Made by a program: the position numbers and the translations under genes. A stretch of DNA of 27,126 bases, taken from assembly GCA_014896635.1 (NCBI GenBank), contig JADBKA010000041.1:1-27126 (forward strand). Reading direction: 5' to 3'. Below, one piece after another: positions 7,159 to 15,799 of the stretch; the first letter of the stretch is position 1; each line of letters starts with the position of its first letter. Below the pieces are notes generated by a model. It did no database searches, had not been told where the DNA came from, and saw only the letters and a program-made list of their open reading frames with translations. Source of the stretch: Ktedonobacteraceae bacterium (GTDB taxonomy: Bacteria > Chloroflexota > Ktedonobacteria > Ktedonobacterales > Ktedonobacteraceae).

Positions 7159-8562
7159 TTAGCGACGATAGCGGGTTTTGCCGCCGAGCGCGTCTTTGTT
7201 GAGGCGCCGGTTGAGGTGCAGCCCTTCGAGAATAAACTCGACGGCGGATGCGATGCTGGCCGGATTGCCGCGCCCGCCCAGTTTGTCGATGGCCTTGCTC
7301 AGTCCGCCAACTCTGGAGAGCTGGTTGACGTACTCCATTGCCGGCAGGTCATCGCCCACCTGCACGCTTAGCCCGCGCTCAAAACCTGCAACCAGTTGCT
7401 CGAACTCGCGCGCATCGAAGTAGTTGCTGAACACGCTGTTTACGGCGTTGTTGATGAGCTTCTGCACCACGCGATCCTCTTTCACATCGCCAACGGCGTC
7501 CAGTTCGATTTTGCCGCATGTCGAGGCCATGACAGCCGACAGATCGCTGATACGTGGCGCGGCATAGCGTTCTCGCAGGCGCAAAGCGCGGCGGCAGGCG
7601 TTGCTCATGATATTCTCAGAGTTGGCGATTGAGACGCGCACGCTCACGCCGGAACGCTGGCTAATATCGTTGCTGCGGCGGGCCTGGTGAGTGATTTCGG
7701 CCACCACTTCCTTCATGAAGCGGGGATAGATGATCTCCAGTCCCTCTGTTGAGAAGTGGTTGCTCTCCTCTTCCATGATCTGAATTTCGTGCTCAACGGT
7801 GCGCGGGTAGTGGGTGCGAATCTCTGAGCCAACGCGGTCTTTGAGTGGCGTGATAATGCGCCCGCGATTGGTATAGTCTTCCGGGTTGGCGCTGGCGACG
7901 ACGTAGACATCGAGTGGCAGGCGGATTTTGTAGCCGCGAATCTGCACATCGCGCTCTTCCATGATGTTGAGCAGGCCAACCTGGATGCGCTCGGCGAGGT
8001 CGGGCAATTCGTTAATACAGAAGATCCCACGATTCGTGCGAGGGATCATACCATAGTGGATGGTGAGTTCATCCGAGAGGTAGCGCCCTTCCGCCACGCG
8101 AACAGGGTCCACCTCACCGATCAGGTCCGAGATGGTGATATCGGGCGTAGCCAGCTTTTCGCCGTAGCGCCGGTCGCGTGGCAACCAGGTGATGGCGACG
8201 TCATCGCCGAGTTCGGCCACCTTATCGCGGCAGGCTCTACAGATCGGCTCATATGGGCTATCGTTGATCTCGCAGCCGGCTATGACCGGGATGGCCTCGT
8301 CCAGGAGATTGACGAGGCCGCGTGCCATGCGGGTTTTTGCCTGACCACGCTCGCCAAGAAAGATAATGTCCTGCCCGGAGAGGATGGCGTTCTCGATTTG
8401 AGGGATCACCGTATCCTCGTAGCCAATAATCCCCGGAAACAGCTCTTCTCCTTTGCGAATCTTCTGGATGAGATTTTTGCGCATCTCTTCCTTGACGGAA
8501 AGTACCTTATATCCACTTTCACGCAACTCACCAATTGTGCGTGGTCGAGTTGTTATGGTCAT
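7159..8562 (-). CDS. MoxR/magnesium-chelatase-I-type AAA+ ATPase
   Basis: A 467-residue AAA+ protein. Walker A is GERGQAKT (70-77) in a typical FLGERGQAKTRMARGLV context. Walker B is CINELPDL (182-189), and the sensor-1-like ASANPEDYTNRGRII and arginine-containing PLKDRVGSEIRTHYP segments follow as in ChlI/BchI. An insertion at about 97-111 carries C97 and a C108-x2-C111 pair (CEIN...CRAC), which could bind zinc. ATPases of this group remodel client proteins together with a VWA partner, here the gene directly downstream. The start ATG at 8560-8562 has only a weak ribosome site (AAAGG, 14 nt upstream). It lies 164 bp after a molybdopterin oxidoreductase gene on the same strand. It is not a true Mg-chelatase subunit on context: no porphyrin or chlorophyll genes are here. 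Confidence 0.9.
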   Translation of the reverse strand: MTITTRPRTIGELRESGYKVLSVKEEMRKNLIQKIRKGEELFPGIIGYEDTVIPQIENAILSGQDIIFLGERGQAKTRMARGLVNLLDEAIPVIAGCEINDSPYEPICRACRDKVAELGDDVAITWLPRDRRYGEKLATPDITISDLIGEVDPVRVAEGRYLSDELTIHYGMIPRTNRGIFCINELPDLAERIQVGLLNIMEERDVQIRGYKIRLPLDVYVVASANPEDYTNRGRIITPLKDRVGSEIRTHYPRTVEHEIQIMEEESNHFSTEGLEIIYPRFMKEVVAEITHQARRSNDISQRSGVSVRVSIANSENIMSNACRRALRLRERYAAPRISDLSAVMASTCGKIELDAVGDVKEDRVVQKLINNAVNSVFSNYFDAREFEQLVAGFERGLSVQVGDDLPAMEYVNQLSRVGGLSKAIDKLGGRGNPASIASAVEFILEGLHLNRRLNKDALGGKTRYRR

Positions 8563-8726
8563 TCGACTTCGTGCTACCTTTCTTGGGGGTTGGCTTCGTG
8601 TGAGGCACGCGCAGGGCGTTGAGGATGCTTGCTTGCCCTGCTGCCTGCACTGATCTTACACGATACCAGAAACAGTGTGGAACCACAGTTGATTCTACCC
8701 CCTCGCATGATAAAACGCAAGAGCAC

Positions 8727-10865
8727 TTATTCGACAGGCTCGACTCTGACGAGGTTAGTGTAGAAGGTGCTGCCGCCAGCGAAATCGGCCAGGCGATCAG
8801 ATGTCGTCCAGTTCACATTGCGCTGGTCAGGACTGAAGCGCGGCCACCAGACGGTGGTTGTTGCCAGGACGCCGGGGCGCACATCCTCAGTTACTTCGGC
8901 GATCAGGCGGCACCAGCCGCGCTCGTTGCTCACGCGCACCGGCTGCCCGCTGCGAATACCACGCGCCTCGGCATCAACAGGATTGATGCTCAGTGTCGGC
9001 TTGCCCTGTTTGCGCCGCAGGATTTCGACATTGCCAAAGGATGAACTGATGAAGTGATGCGAGGCCGGGCAGAGCAGTGGTAGAGCCTGTTTGTGCGCGA
9101 CATGTGCGACATCGGTGGCAGGAGTGTACCGGCCAATGCCGGTTTCGGCTTCTGGCTCCCAGCCTGGTATGGGATCGTAGCCCTTCGCGGCTGCCTGCTC
9201 GGAGTAGATTTCTACTTTGCCGGAAGGGGTGCGGAATACTCCATCGGCAAAAGGTACGCGCGCATGCTCCGGGATAGCCAGTGGAACTGATCCTTCGCTT
9301 TTCAGGCGTTCGAGCGTGATGCCCTGTAAGAGCGGCTCATGGGCAGCCGTAGCGGCCAGCACTTCGCGGATTACTCCCTCGGCGTCGTCCTGTAACCAGG
9401 GTTCGTTAAAGCCCATCGCCGCTGCCAGGGCGCGCATTACGTCCCAGTTCGAGCGCGCTTCACCGAGTGGAGCGATAGCGGGCAGATTGAACTGGAGCGA
9501 GAGATGTCCATAGGGCTTGTGGAGATCCATCTGCTCAAGCTGGCTGGTTGCAGGCAGCACGATATCGGCGTAGCGCGCGGTATCCGTCTCGAACAGCTCG
9601 TGTACGACGGTGAACAGATCATCGCGCATCAAGCCCTCGACGATCTTACCTGCATTGGGCGATGAGGCGACGGGATTTGCATTGTAGACATAGAGCGAGT
9701 AGATTGGCGGGTCCACTTCGCCGGTCAGGATTGCTCCCAGGCGATTCATGTTGACGCGGCGCGGCTGCGGCGGGCAGGCGGCATCGTGGCTGTGTCCGAC
9801 GGCTTCACTATCCCAGCGGAGCCAGTCACTGGTACTGTACATCAGGCCGCCACCCGGCAGGCCGTACTGGCCGGTAACTGCCGGCAGGCAGGCCAGCGTG
9901 CGTACTGTCTGTCCCCCATTGGTGTGGCGGTTAATGCCGTCGCTCACGCGCAGGAGCGCCGGTGATGTGGTGGCATAGCTGCGTGCCAGTTCAACGATGG
10001 TTTCGACTGCAAGACCGGTGATCTGCGCCGCCCGTTCAGGCGGGAATTGCATGACACGCTCCAGCAGGAGAGGCCAGCCAAGTGTGTGCCGGTCAAGCCA
10101 CTGCTGGTTGTGCAACCCTTCCGTCACCATAACATGCATCATTGAAAGCGCCAGCGCCGCATCTGTGCCGGGATATGGCTGGATATGCTGGTCGGCGGAA
10201 CGGGCCGTCAGCGTGCGAATCGGGTCGATGACGATGACGCGCGCGCCGTTGTGCTGGGCCTGGCGCAGGAAAGGCATGATATGAGGTGCGGTGCTGGCAG
10301 GATTGCTGCCCCAGATCAGGATGAGTTTGCTCGCGGCGAGCATGTCCGGCGGGGGGGCCAGGCGTCCGCCAAGCGTCAACTGGACGGCTTCCTCGGCTGC
10401 ATGTCCGCAGATGGCGCGTTCCAGGCCACAGGCGCCGAGCCGATTCCAGAATCGTTTATCGGTCACGGCTCCCTGTACCAGTCCAAGCGTTCCCGCATAG
10501 CTATAAGGTAAAATAGCCTGTGCGCCGTAGCGGGCGATGATGTCGCGCCAGCGCGCGCTGATCTCACCAATGGCATCGTCCCAGGAGATGCGCTCAAACT
10601 GCCCACTGCCTTTGGGACCGGTACGGCGCATGGGATAGAGCAGCCGCTCAGGATGGTACACGCGATCCAGGTAACGGTTCACCTTTGCGCAGAGCCAGCC
10701 GCGCGTGACCGGGTGATCAGCGCGACCACGAATGCTGACCGCGCGTCCCTGCCCATCTACAAGCGTTTCGAGCGCGCAAGTGTCGGGACAGTCGTGGGGA
10801 CAGGCTCCATAAACGACTCGCAGATTTTTGTCGGATGCTCTCTGCGATGATGTGACTGCTGACAT
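8727..10865 (-). CDS. Molybdopterin-dependent oxidoreductase, DMSO-reductase family with 4Fe-4S
   Basis: A 712-residue catalytic subunit. The N-terminal iron-sulphur motif is C22-x3-C26-x3-C30 ... C59 (ACPHDCPDTC, GWLCAK). The large molybdopterin domains follow (SWDDAIGEI, LILIWGSNPASTAP, VIVIDP, YVYNANPVAS, DIVLPATSQLEQ). The C-terminal molybdopterin-dinucleotide-binding domain contains PTLSINPVDAEARGI. A cysteine at 153 (AICGHA) lies roughly where molybdenum ligands of formate-dehydrogenase-like enzymes occur, but I cannot prove that alignment. No Tat signal is present, so the enzyme is probably cytoplasmic, and no electron-transfer or membrane subunit is adjacent. The start ATG has AAAGGA 9 nt upstream and lies 21 bp after the DnaQ/DinG-like stop codon, so the two are probably co-transcribed. 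Substrate unknown; uncharacterised members are often annotated as formate-dehydrogenase- or thiosulphate-reductase-like. Confidence 0.9.
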   Translation of the reverse strand: MSAVTSSQRASDKNLRVVYGACPHDCPDTCALETLVDGQGRAVSIRGRADHPVTRGWLCAKVNRYLDRVYHPERLLYPMRRTGPKGSGQFERISWDDAIGEISARWRDIIARYGAQAILPYSYAGTLGLVQGAVTDKRFWNRLGACGLERAICGHAAEEAVQLTLGGRLAPPPDMLAASKLILIWGSNPASTAPHIMPFLRQAQHNGARVIVIDPIRTLTARSADQHIQPYPGTDAALALSMMHVMVTEGLHNQQWLDRHTLGWPLLLERVMQFPPERAAQITGLAVETIVELARSYATTSPALLRVSDGINRHTNGGQTVRTLACLPAVTGQYGLPGGGLMYSTSDWLRWDSEAVGHSHDAACPPQPRRVNMNRLGAILTGEVDPPIYSLYVYNANPVASSPNAGKIVEGLMRDDLFTVVHELFETDTARYADIVLPATSQLEQMDLHKPYGHLSLQFNLPAIAPLGEARSNWDVMRALAAAMGFNEPWLQDDAEGVIREVLAATAAHEPLLQGITLERLKSEGSVPLAIPEHARVPFADGVFRTPSGKVEIYSEQAAAKGYDPIPGWEPEAETGIGRYTPATDVAHVAHKQALPLLCPASHHFISSSFGNVEILRRKQGKPTLSINPVDAEARGIRSGQPVRVSNERGWCRLIAEVTEDVRPGVLATTTVWWPRFSPDQRNVNWTTSDRLADFAGGSTFYTNLVRVEPVE

Positions 10866-10886
10866 GCTTTTTTATCCTTTCCAGCT

Positions 10887-13800
10887 CTAGGTATTTTCCC
10901 AGGCGTCTGTCCCGGTCAGCCAGTCGAGCGTGACTTCGGGCAGACGCGAGACTGCTCCCTGATATTGTGAGCAGCGTGGCAGACTGTGCAGGATCGTTGC
11001 ACCATACTCTTTAGAGACGATACGACGGTCAAACAGGACCACAGTGTTACGTTTTGTATCTTTCCACATGAGTCGGTTGAGTGCGCGCCGTATGCGCAGC
11101 GCCGCTAGCGGTACGGTCAGGTTGTGTAACAGATCGGAATAGTGCTCCGCACGTGCTGCGATAGGGGGATCGTGAAGCACCGGCATGGGCAGGCGCGTAA
11201 TCACCAGGCAGGCAGGCGAACGGTCCATTTCCTCAATGCCTTCCCAGAAGTTGCCGGCGCCCAGGAGTATTACGCGCTCCTGGCGCTGGAAAATCTGCCA
11301 GAGATGGCGAGGGGAGCCATCGACTCCCTGCCCCAGAACGAGAATATTGCGCGTTTCCAGCAATGGTTTGATCGAGGCATAGGAACTCCGCAGAGAGGCG
11401 TGCGAGGTATAGAGCACGACAAGCTGGCCCTCCAGAGTAGAGGCCAGGTGGATCAACATTTCATCCAGGTGGCGCTGGTACTGTGGGGCATTTGGTTCTG
11501 GCACATCGTCGGGCATATAAAGGAGCGTCTGCTCGTGGCGCTCGACAGTGAGAGAGTGTGCCTGGCAGCTCTCGTGTTCCAGACCAAAACGGCTGCGTGC
11601 GAAGTCGAAAGAGTGATCGACTGTCAGGGCAGTCCCGGCGAAGATTGTGCAGGTGTTCTCATTCAGTAACAGGCGTTGCAACAGGGCCTGAGTCTGTACC
11701 AGTTGCGCATGAAGGACCGGCGACTCTTCAGGGCGGGTGGGGCTATCGCTGTGGCGTTGCTGCGGCTGGCGGGCCTGCGGGCCGCTATTTAGTTGTGGGC
11801 CTGGGGGAGCTGGCAGGCGTAGCCAGTAAACGTACTCGCTGTCGTTGAGAGAGAGTGCCTGCTGTCCAAGCTGTTTTTGTTTGAGCAATGCCTGGGCAGC
11901 CGCCGCCAGCTCGTCGGCGAGCGAACTGTCTTCACCGCTACCAATATCGAGCCGGTGACGATTGCGCTGAGTGGTCAGGATGATTTTTTCGGCCTGGTGC
12001 GCCAGGTCGATAACAGATTGCAGGCGCTGTGCAGCCTGCTGCCAGGTCTGTGCGGTTTCCTGCCAGAGACTCATGTTGCGGACCTGGCCTGACAGGCGCA
12101 GCGGCTGATCGTGTCGCTCACTGCCTCGCCTGCCATGCGAGCGCGCCATGCTTTCGCTCTGCTTTTTGTCGCGTCCCCCGTTGCTGGCGCCGTTCTGAGC
12201 GAACTCGTCGAGCAGGCGGCCAGCGCAGGCAAAAAAATGTTCTACGGCGAGGCGTGCCTGACGCAGAGCCTGAAACCAGTTTAGCATGCGCGAATCGAGA
12301 TCGGATTTTGCAACGGTTGGCTTTGTGGAGAGTCCCCCTGGCCCGTTCTCGCGCAAAGATGGGGCGGCCAGTGCGAGCAAGCCCTGGTAGCGTCCATCGG
12401 GCAGTTCTACGCCGATAGTATTGAGCAGGCCGATCAGTCGGGTCTGATCGAGTTCGGCGCTGCTCCAGCGGGCATTTTCCTCATCGAGCAGGTCGGCGTC
12501 GAGAATAAGGCGCTGCGGAATGCCGGCCAGGAGTGAATGGGCGTTGGAGAGATCGTCGAACAGTCCGCCGTGTGTGGTGACGACGATTTGCGCGTCCCTG
12601 ACGCGCTCCTCGGCCCGGCTCACGAAACAATAGCCCTTGCGCCGGTATGTGCAACGCTCGTAGCTTGTGCTGATACGACTATCGACGGGCGGAATACGCT
12701 CAACACCGGAAGAGATGCGTTCCCAGGCCGCCATTTCCTGGGGCAGCAGGGTCAGTTCACTGCGTTCGCCGGTCAGTGTCTGCTGCGCCCACAGGCCGAG
12801 CTTGGCAAGTCCACGCGCCTGCTCGGCTGTCAGTTCGCCACTGGTACGGCGCAAAGCGGCTCCGAACCAGCGATGAACACAGAGATAGCCGCCACGCTCA
12901 GCCAGGTAGGCAACGGAGATCTGTGTTTTCAACTGCTGCTGAAGGCGCGGCAGGGTTGTTTCGATGAGCCTGCGTGCGCTCTGCTGGCTGGAGCAAGCGA
13001 TGACCAGGCGCCGGGGATGAGTGGCATCTACTGTCCCTGTAGGAGCAGTTTCGGCTACCCAGGCGAGGGCAGGTAGTAGCGCCGGGGTATAATCACCGCT
13101 GCCAGCAGTTACTTCCAGTATCAGTGGCTTTTTCTGCGATAACGCTTCGTGAACGGCGCTAGAAACGGCCTGATGAGCGGCAGTCTGCTGTGCCTTCTGT
13201 GCGCTATCCTGTACTTGCTCAGTGAAGACCGTCACAGGCAGTGATGGCTGTCCAGACGAGTGCTCGCTCATCTTTTGCTCTCCGCGAGGGACTGCCCCGA
13301 CCTGCTCACTGCGCGCGCTATCGGCGATAGCGAAAGCCAGCACACGCGGGTCCATACCAATCTGGGCTGCGAAGCGATCACCCAGGCTGCCGCGATTCAG
13401 CGATCCGCTGATGCCATCGCGCATCTGACGGTCGTGTAGTTCCTGGCGGAAGAAGTGCAGCAGGGGCCAGGAACGTGGAGCGTCCAGGCTGGCGAGATCT
13501 TTGAGCAGTGAGAGGTCAACGGCCTGGAGCCGTCGGTGAAGCGCCAGAAAAACCTTCATCGCCAGTATCGTATCGACCATCGCGCGGTGCCGGTCGTGTG
13601 GAACTTCTATGTTCAGTGCCTCGGCTACCTGGCCGAGGTTGTAGCTGGAGAGCGAGGGGAGCAGCACGGCGGCCAGCTCGAACGTGTCGATCAGCGGATT
13701 GGTACGCGCGAGTCCCCAGCGGCGCAGAAAACCGACGTCGAAAGGGATGCTGTGGCCGACCAGCGGCAGGTCGGCGAGAAAAGCCCGTAATTGGGAGACA

Positions 13801-14027
13801 ACCGCAGGAAAGGCGGGTGCGCCTGCCAGCAAGTCGGGCGTGATGCCAGTCAGCCGTTGAACGCGATAGGGGATAGGACGTCCGGGAGCCACGAAGGTCT
13901 CGAAAGTATCGAGTATTTCGTTGTCGCGGAATTTGATGGCGGCAACTTCGAGGATAGCATCCTGTTCAGCGTGCAACCCGGTTGTCTCCAGATCCAGGGC
14001 AACGCGAACGGCTGAATTCTTCGCCAT
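10887..14027 (-). CDS. DnaQ-type 3'-5' exonuclease fused to a degenerate DinG-like helicase
   Basis: A 1046-residue protein. Residues 1 to about 170 are a DEDDh exonuclease with all catalytic residues: D12 and E14 (DLETTGL), D97 (GHSIPFDVGF), H147 and D152 (HRAMVD). The rest is DinG/XPD-like, with recognisable landmarks: YLCVHRWF, YERCTYRRKGYCF, the VVTTHGGLFDDL segment, FWEGIEEMD, LPMPVLHDP and the YGATILHSLP end. The ATPase motifs are eroded. Walker A reads EVTAGSGDYTP (305-315), without the GKT lysine. The DEAH box reads DADL (510-513). Motif VI QxxGRxIR reads RALNRLMW (981-988). It should be a nuclease rather than a helicase, like Staphylococcus aureus DinG. I chose the ATG at 14025-14027, with AAGGAA 9 nt upstream, over a TTG 48 nt earlier (14075). 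It lies 89 bp after rdgB and 21 bp before the molybdopterin gene. Confidence 0.88.
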   Translation of the reverse strand: MAKNSAVRVALDLETTGLHAEQDAILEVAAIKFRDNEILDTFETFVAPGRPIPYRVQRLTGITPDLLAGAPAFPAVVSQLRAFLADLPLVGHSIPFDVGFLRRWGLARTNPLIDTFELAAVLLPSLSSYNLGQVAEALNIEVPHDRHRAMVDTILAMKVFLALHRRLQAVDLSLLKDLASLDAPRSWPLLHFFRQELHDRQMRDGISGSLNRGSLGDRFAAQIGMDPRVLAFAIADSARSEQVGAVPRGEQKMSEHSSGQPSLPVTVFTEQVQDSAQKAQQTAAHQAVSSAVHEALSQKKPLILEVTAGSGDYTPALLPALAWVAETAPTGTVDATHPRRLVIACSSQQSARRLIETTLPRLQQQLKTQISVAYLAERGGYLCVHRWFGAALRRTSGELTAEQARGLAKLGLWAQQTLTGERSELTLLPQEMAAWERISSGVERIPPVDSRISTSYERCTYRRKGYCFVSRAEERVRDAQIVVTTHGGLFDDLSNAHSLLAGIPQRLILDADLLDEENARWSSAELDQTRLIGLLNTIGVELPDGRYQGLLALAAPSLRENGPGGLSTKPTVAKSDLDSRMLNWFQALRQARLAVEHFFACAGRLLDEFAQNGASNGGRDKKQSESMARSHGRRGSERHDQPLRLSGQVRNMSLWQETAQTWQQAAQRLQSVIDLAHQAEKIILTTQRNRHRLDIGSGEDSSLADELAAAAQALLKQKQLGQQALSLNDSEYVYWLRLPAPPGPQLNSGPQARQPQQRHSDSPTRPEESPVLHAQLVQTQALLQRLLLNENTCTIFAGTALTVDHSFDFARSRFGLEHESCQAHSLTVERHEQTLLYMPDDVPEPNAPQYQRHLDEMLIHLASTLEGQLVVLYTSHASLRSSYASIKPLLETRNILVLGQGVDGSPRHLWQIFQRQERVILLGAGNFWEGIEEMDRSPACLVITRLPMPVLHDPPIAARAEHYSDLLHNLTVPLAALRIRRALNRLMWKDTKRNTVVLFDRRIVSKEYGATILHSLPRCSQYQGAVSRLPEVTLDWLTGTDAWENT

Positions 14028-14116
14028 AAATGGTCGTTCCTTATTGTATGCTGGTACTTTCGCAAGTCGTTGCAAGCTCTCCCGGATGTAAGCAAGCCGC
14101 CTGCCGTCCGCACTGG

Positions 14117-14731
14117 CTACTCAGGGGAAGCAGGAGTATGCGGCCAGTGTTCGAGTAGTGCGCGGGCCTGGAGAGCTGCGCGGCCCCGGTGGCTGATGCG
14201 GTTTTTCTGTTCCGGTGCCAGTTCGGCGGTTGTCTTCCCCAACTCCGGCACCAGGAAAATCGGGTCATAGCCAAAGCCATGTGTGCCGCGCGGAGTTTCG
14301 CTAATCAAGCCTTCGATCACGCCTTCCACGCTGCGGTGGTAGCCTGATGGTTCGGCAATGGTGATCACGCAGCGAAAGCGTGCAGTCCGGCGCTCTGGCG
14401 GGAGCCCTTTCAGTTGCTCAAAAATGATGCGGAAGCGCTCTTCGTAGGGAGTCTCTTCTCCGGCGAAGCGAGCGGAATACACGCCAGGCGCTCCGTGTAG
14501 CGCGTCTATTTCCAGGCCGGAATCGTCGGCAAGAGTGAGCAAACCGGAGGCGCGGGCATATGCCAGAGCTTTCATTGTGGAGTTTTCCTGAAAAGTCTTT
14601 CCTGTTTCCTGCACATCTACATCTAGCTGGACATCATTCAATGAGAGGAGCCGGAAAGGTAAGTCGGCAAAAATAGCTCGAAACTCATCCAATTTATGAC
14701 GATTGGTTGTTGCCACCAGCAGGGCGCGCAT
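14117..14731 (-). CDS. rdgB: XTP/dITP (non-canonical purine NTP) pyrophosphatase
   Basis: Hydrolyses deaminated purine nucleoside triphosphates (XTP, dITP, ITP) to the monophosphate, keeping them out of DNA and RNA. The 204-residue protein has the family's usual length and all HAM1 signatures: TTNRHKLDEF (8-17), ADDSGLEIDALHGAPGVYSARFAGE at about 68-92 (acidic metal site), HGFGYDPIFL, and ISHRGRAL near the end. The start ATG at 14729-14731 has GGAG 5 nt upstream and a plausible promoter 40 bp further. It heads the minus-strand block with the DnaQ/DinG-like gene, which fits a DNA-maintenance pairing. Confidence 0.96.
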   Translation of the reverse strand: MRALLVATTNRHKLDEFRAIFADLPFRLLSLNDVQLDVDVQETGKTFQENSTMKALAYARASGLLTLADDSGLEIDALHGAPGVYSARFAGEETPYEERFRIIFEQLKGLPPERRTARFRCVITIAEPSGYHRSVEGVIEGLISETPRGTHGFGYDPIFLVPELGKTTAELAPEQKNRISHRGRAALQARALLEHWPHTPASPE

Positions 14732-14768
14732 ACAGTCTCCAAACTAGCAGTACCGGATAGTGGCTCTC

Positions 14769-14797
14769 ATCTTACCATATCACGAGAGAGTTGTCGA
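14769..14797 (-). promoter_or_regulatory. Promoter for rdgB and the downstream block
   Basis: On the minus strand, TCGACA (14792-14797) and TAAGAT (14769-14774) are separated by 17 nt, matching sigma-A hexamers at 5/6 and 4/6 positions. The start would be near 14762, leaving a short leader to the ATG at 14731. It is divergent from the tRNA promoter, with the -35 boxes 43 bp apart. Confidence 0.5.
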
Positions 14798-14840
14798 GCG
14801 CATGCCGGCTTCTCGCAGAGGGAACTCGGAGCGAAAGAGC

Positions 14841-14869
14841 TTGACACCACAGCCCTGAAAGGGTATAAT
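14841..14869 (+). promoter_or_regulatory. Perfect consensus sigma-A promoter of tRNA-Thr
   Basis: TTGACA (14841-14846), exactly 17 nt, then TATAAT (14864-14869): both hexamers match consensus at all positions. The predicted start near 14876 leaves a leader of about 40 nt to the tRNA. Strong promoters of this kind are typical of stable RNA genes. Confidence 0.9.
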
Positions 14870-14916
14870 CTGTGGCGTTGAGAGATCTCGGTGACATGCT
14901 GGCAGGTCCTCGATAC

Positions 14917-14989
14917 GCCGATGTAGCTCAGTTGGTAGAGCAGCGCTTTCGTAAAGCGCGGGTCGCGGGTTCGAGTCCCACCATCGGCT
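14917..14989 (+). tRNA. tRNA-Thr, anticodon CGU
   Basis: A 73-nt cloverleaf. The acceptor stem GCCGATG/CATCGGC pairs perfectly, and the D arm is GCTCAGTTGGTAGAGC. The anticodon stem GCGCT/AGCGC encloses TTCGTAA, so the anticodon is CGT (14950-14952) and reads ACG, threonine. The T loop is TTCGAGT. The discriminator is T, and CCA is not encoded (TTCC follows). The T stem GCGGG/CCCAC has one C-A mismatch at the second pair. I see no clear terminator downstream, only a T-rich run near 15022-15035 without a stem. Confidence 0.95.
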
Positions 14990-15132
14990 TTCCTACGTTT
15001 TGTCTCTCTAAGAACAACTATCCTTTTTTCTTTTCCGAACTTGTTCATAAATCCTTCAACTCTGTTCTCGCGCAGCGCAGTGGGTCTGCCATGCGCAGAG
15101 CGGTTATGCCGGTACGCTCTGTGTTTGCCCGC

Positions 15133-15696
15133 CTACTCTGGGAACAGCGGGCATGCCTGGCGGAATTGCCGGACCAGTTCCTTGACGTCCAGCATGGGCT
15201 GGTGCATGGCTGCCGGGGCTGTCAGATTGAGCGTCAGAATCTTGCTATTCAGCTCTTTAAGCGCCTGTTCATACTCGCTGGCTGTTTTTTCCACTGCGGC
15301 GTTGAAGGCGCGTTTTTCGCTGGCAAAAGGGGGTACGCGACGCCGGTGTAGCCTCTGGCTCTGGTGTATCAGCCGTGTCACCTTCGCTTCGGCCTGCGCG
15401 CGCATGTGGCGAATCTCGCGCGCGAGTTCAACTTCGGCGGGGGCATAGCCGTTATTTTTCAGCAGGTGGTAGGCCATCGCCATATCGCCGGCTGTGCTTT
15501 CGTCTTCCAGGTGCAACGGCTGACCGGTACCTTGCAGGTTGTTAAACTCGCCGCGCTCCTGGGCCTGCTGAATCATCTCTTCGATGTAATCCATATATTT
15601 GCGTCCATGAAATCTGTTGCGGTTCATTTCGGCTCCGCTGGCCGCTGTGAGTTGTCTCAACTTTTCAGGGGATTTGCGATAATCGACGAAATCCAT
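15133..15696 (-). CDS. DUF1992 / DNAJC28-like conserved protein
   Basis: A 187-residue soluble protein. The segment MDYIEEMIQQAQERGEF NNL and the following GTGQPL-HLED (about 35-65) are the hallmark of the DUF1992 domain, named from the mammalian DnaJ homologue subfamily C member 28. The J domain itself is absent, as in most bacterial members. The remainder is charged and helical, with likely coiled coil (about 85-160), and ends at a PCPLFPE-like tail. The role of the family is not established. I chose the ATG at 15694-15696, with AAGGAG 4 nt upstream, over the adjacent TTG, which would have only 1 nt of spacing. A minus-strand TATAAT (ATTATA at 15766-15771) 70 bp upstream is a possible -10. 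It follows larC by 103 bp on the same strand. Confidence 0.85.
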   Translation of the reverse strand: MDFVDYRKSPEKLRQLTAASGAEMNRNRFHGRKYMDYIEEMIQQAQERGEFNNLQGTGQPLHLEDESTAGDMAMAYHLLKNNGYAPAEVELAREIRHMRAQAEAKVTRLIHQSQRLHRRRVPPFASEKRAFNAAVEKTASEYEQALKELNSKILTLNLTAPAAMHQPMLDVKELVRQFRQACPLFPE

Positions 15697-15799
15697 CAAT
15701 CTCCTTCTTTTCCAGCGTGACTTTCCATTGAAGGTGAGAAATACTCATTCTCTGTCTTACTATAAATTATAAAGTGAAGGGGAACTCTCTCGACCTCTT

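Noticed and set aside
7159..8562. Magnesium chelatase subunit of chlorophyll synthesis
   Set aside because: Similar fold, but no porphyrin or chlorophyll genes nearby, and pairing with a non-ChlD-length VWA protein fits the general MoxR/VWA class.
15096..15121. CAGAGCG/CGCTCTG hairpin after the DUF1992 gene as a terminator
   Set aside because: The 7-bp stem is followed by no U-tract on either strand.
14872..15351. Plus-strand frame containing DVAQLVEQRF and SSPTIG
   Set aside because: This is the well-known false protein produced by translating a tRNA gene, here tRNA-Thr.
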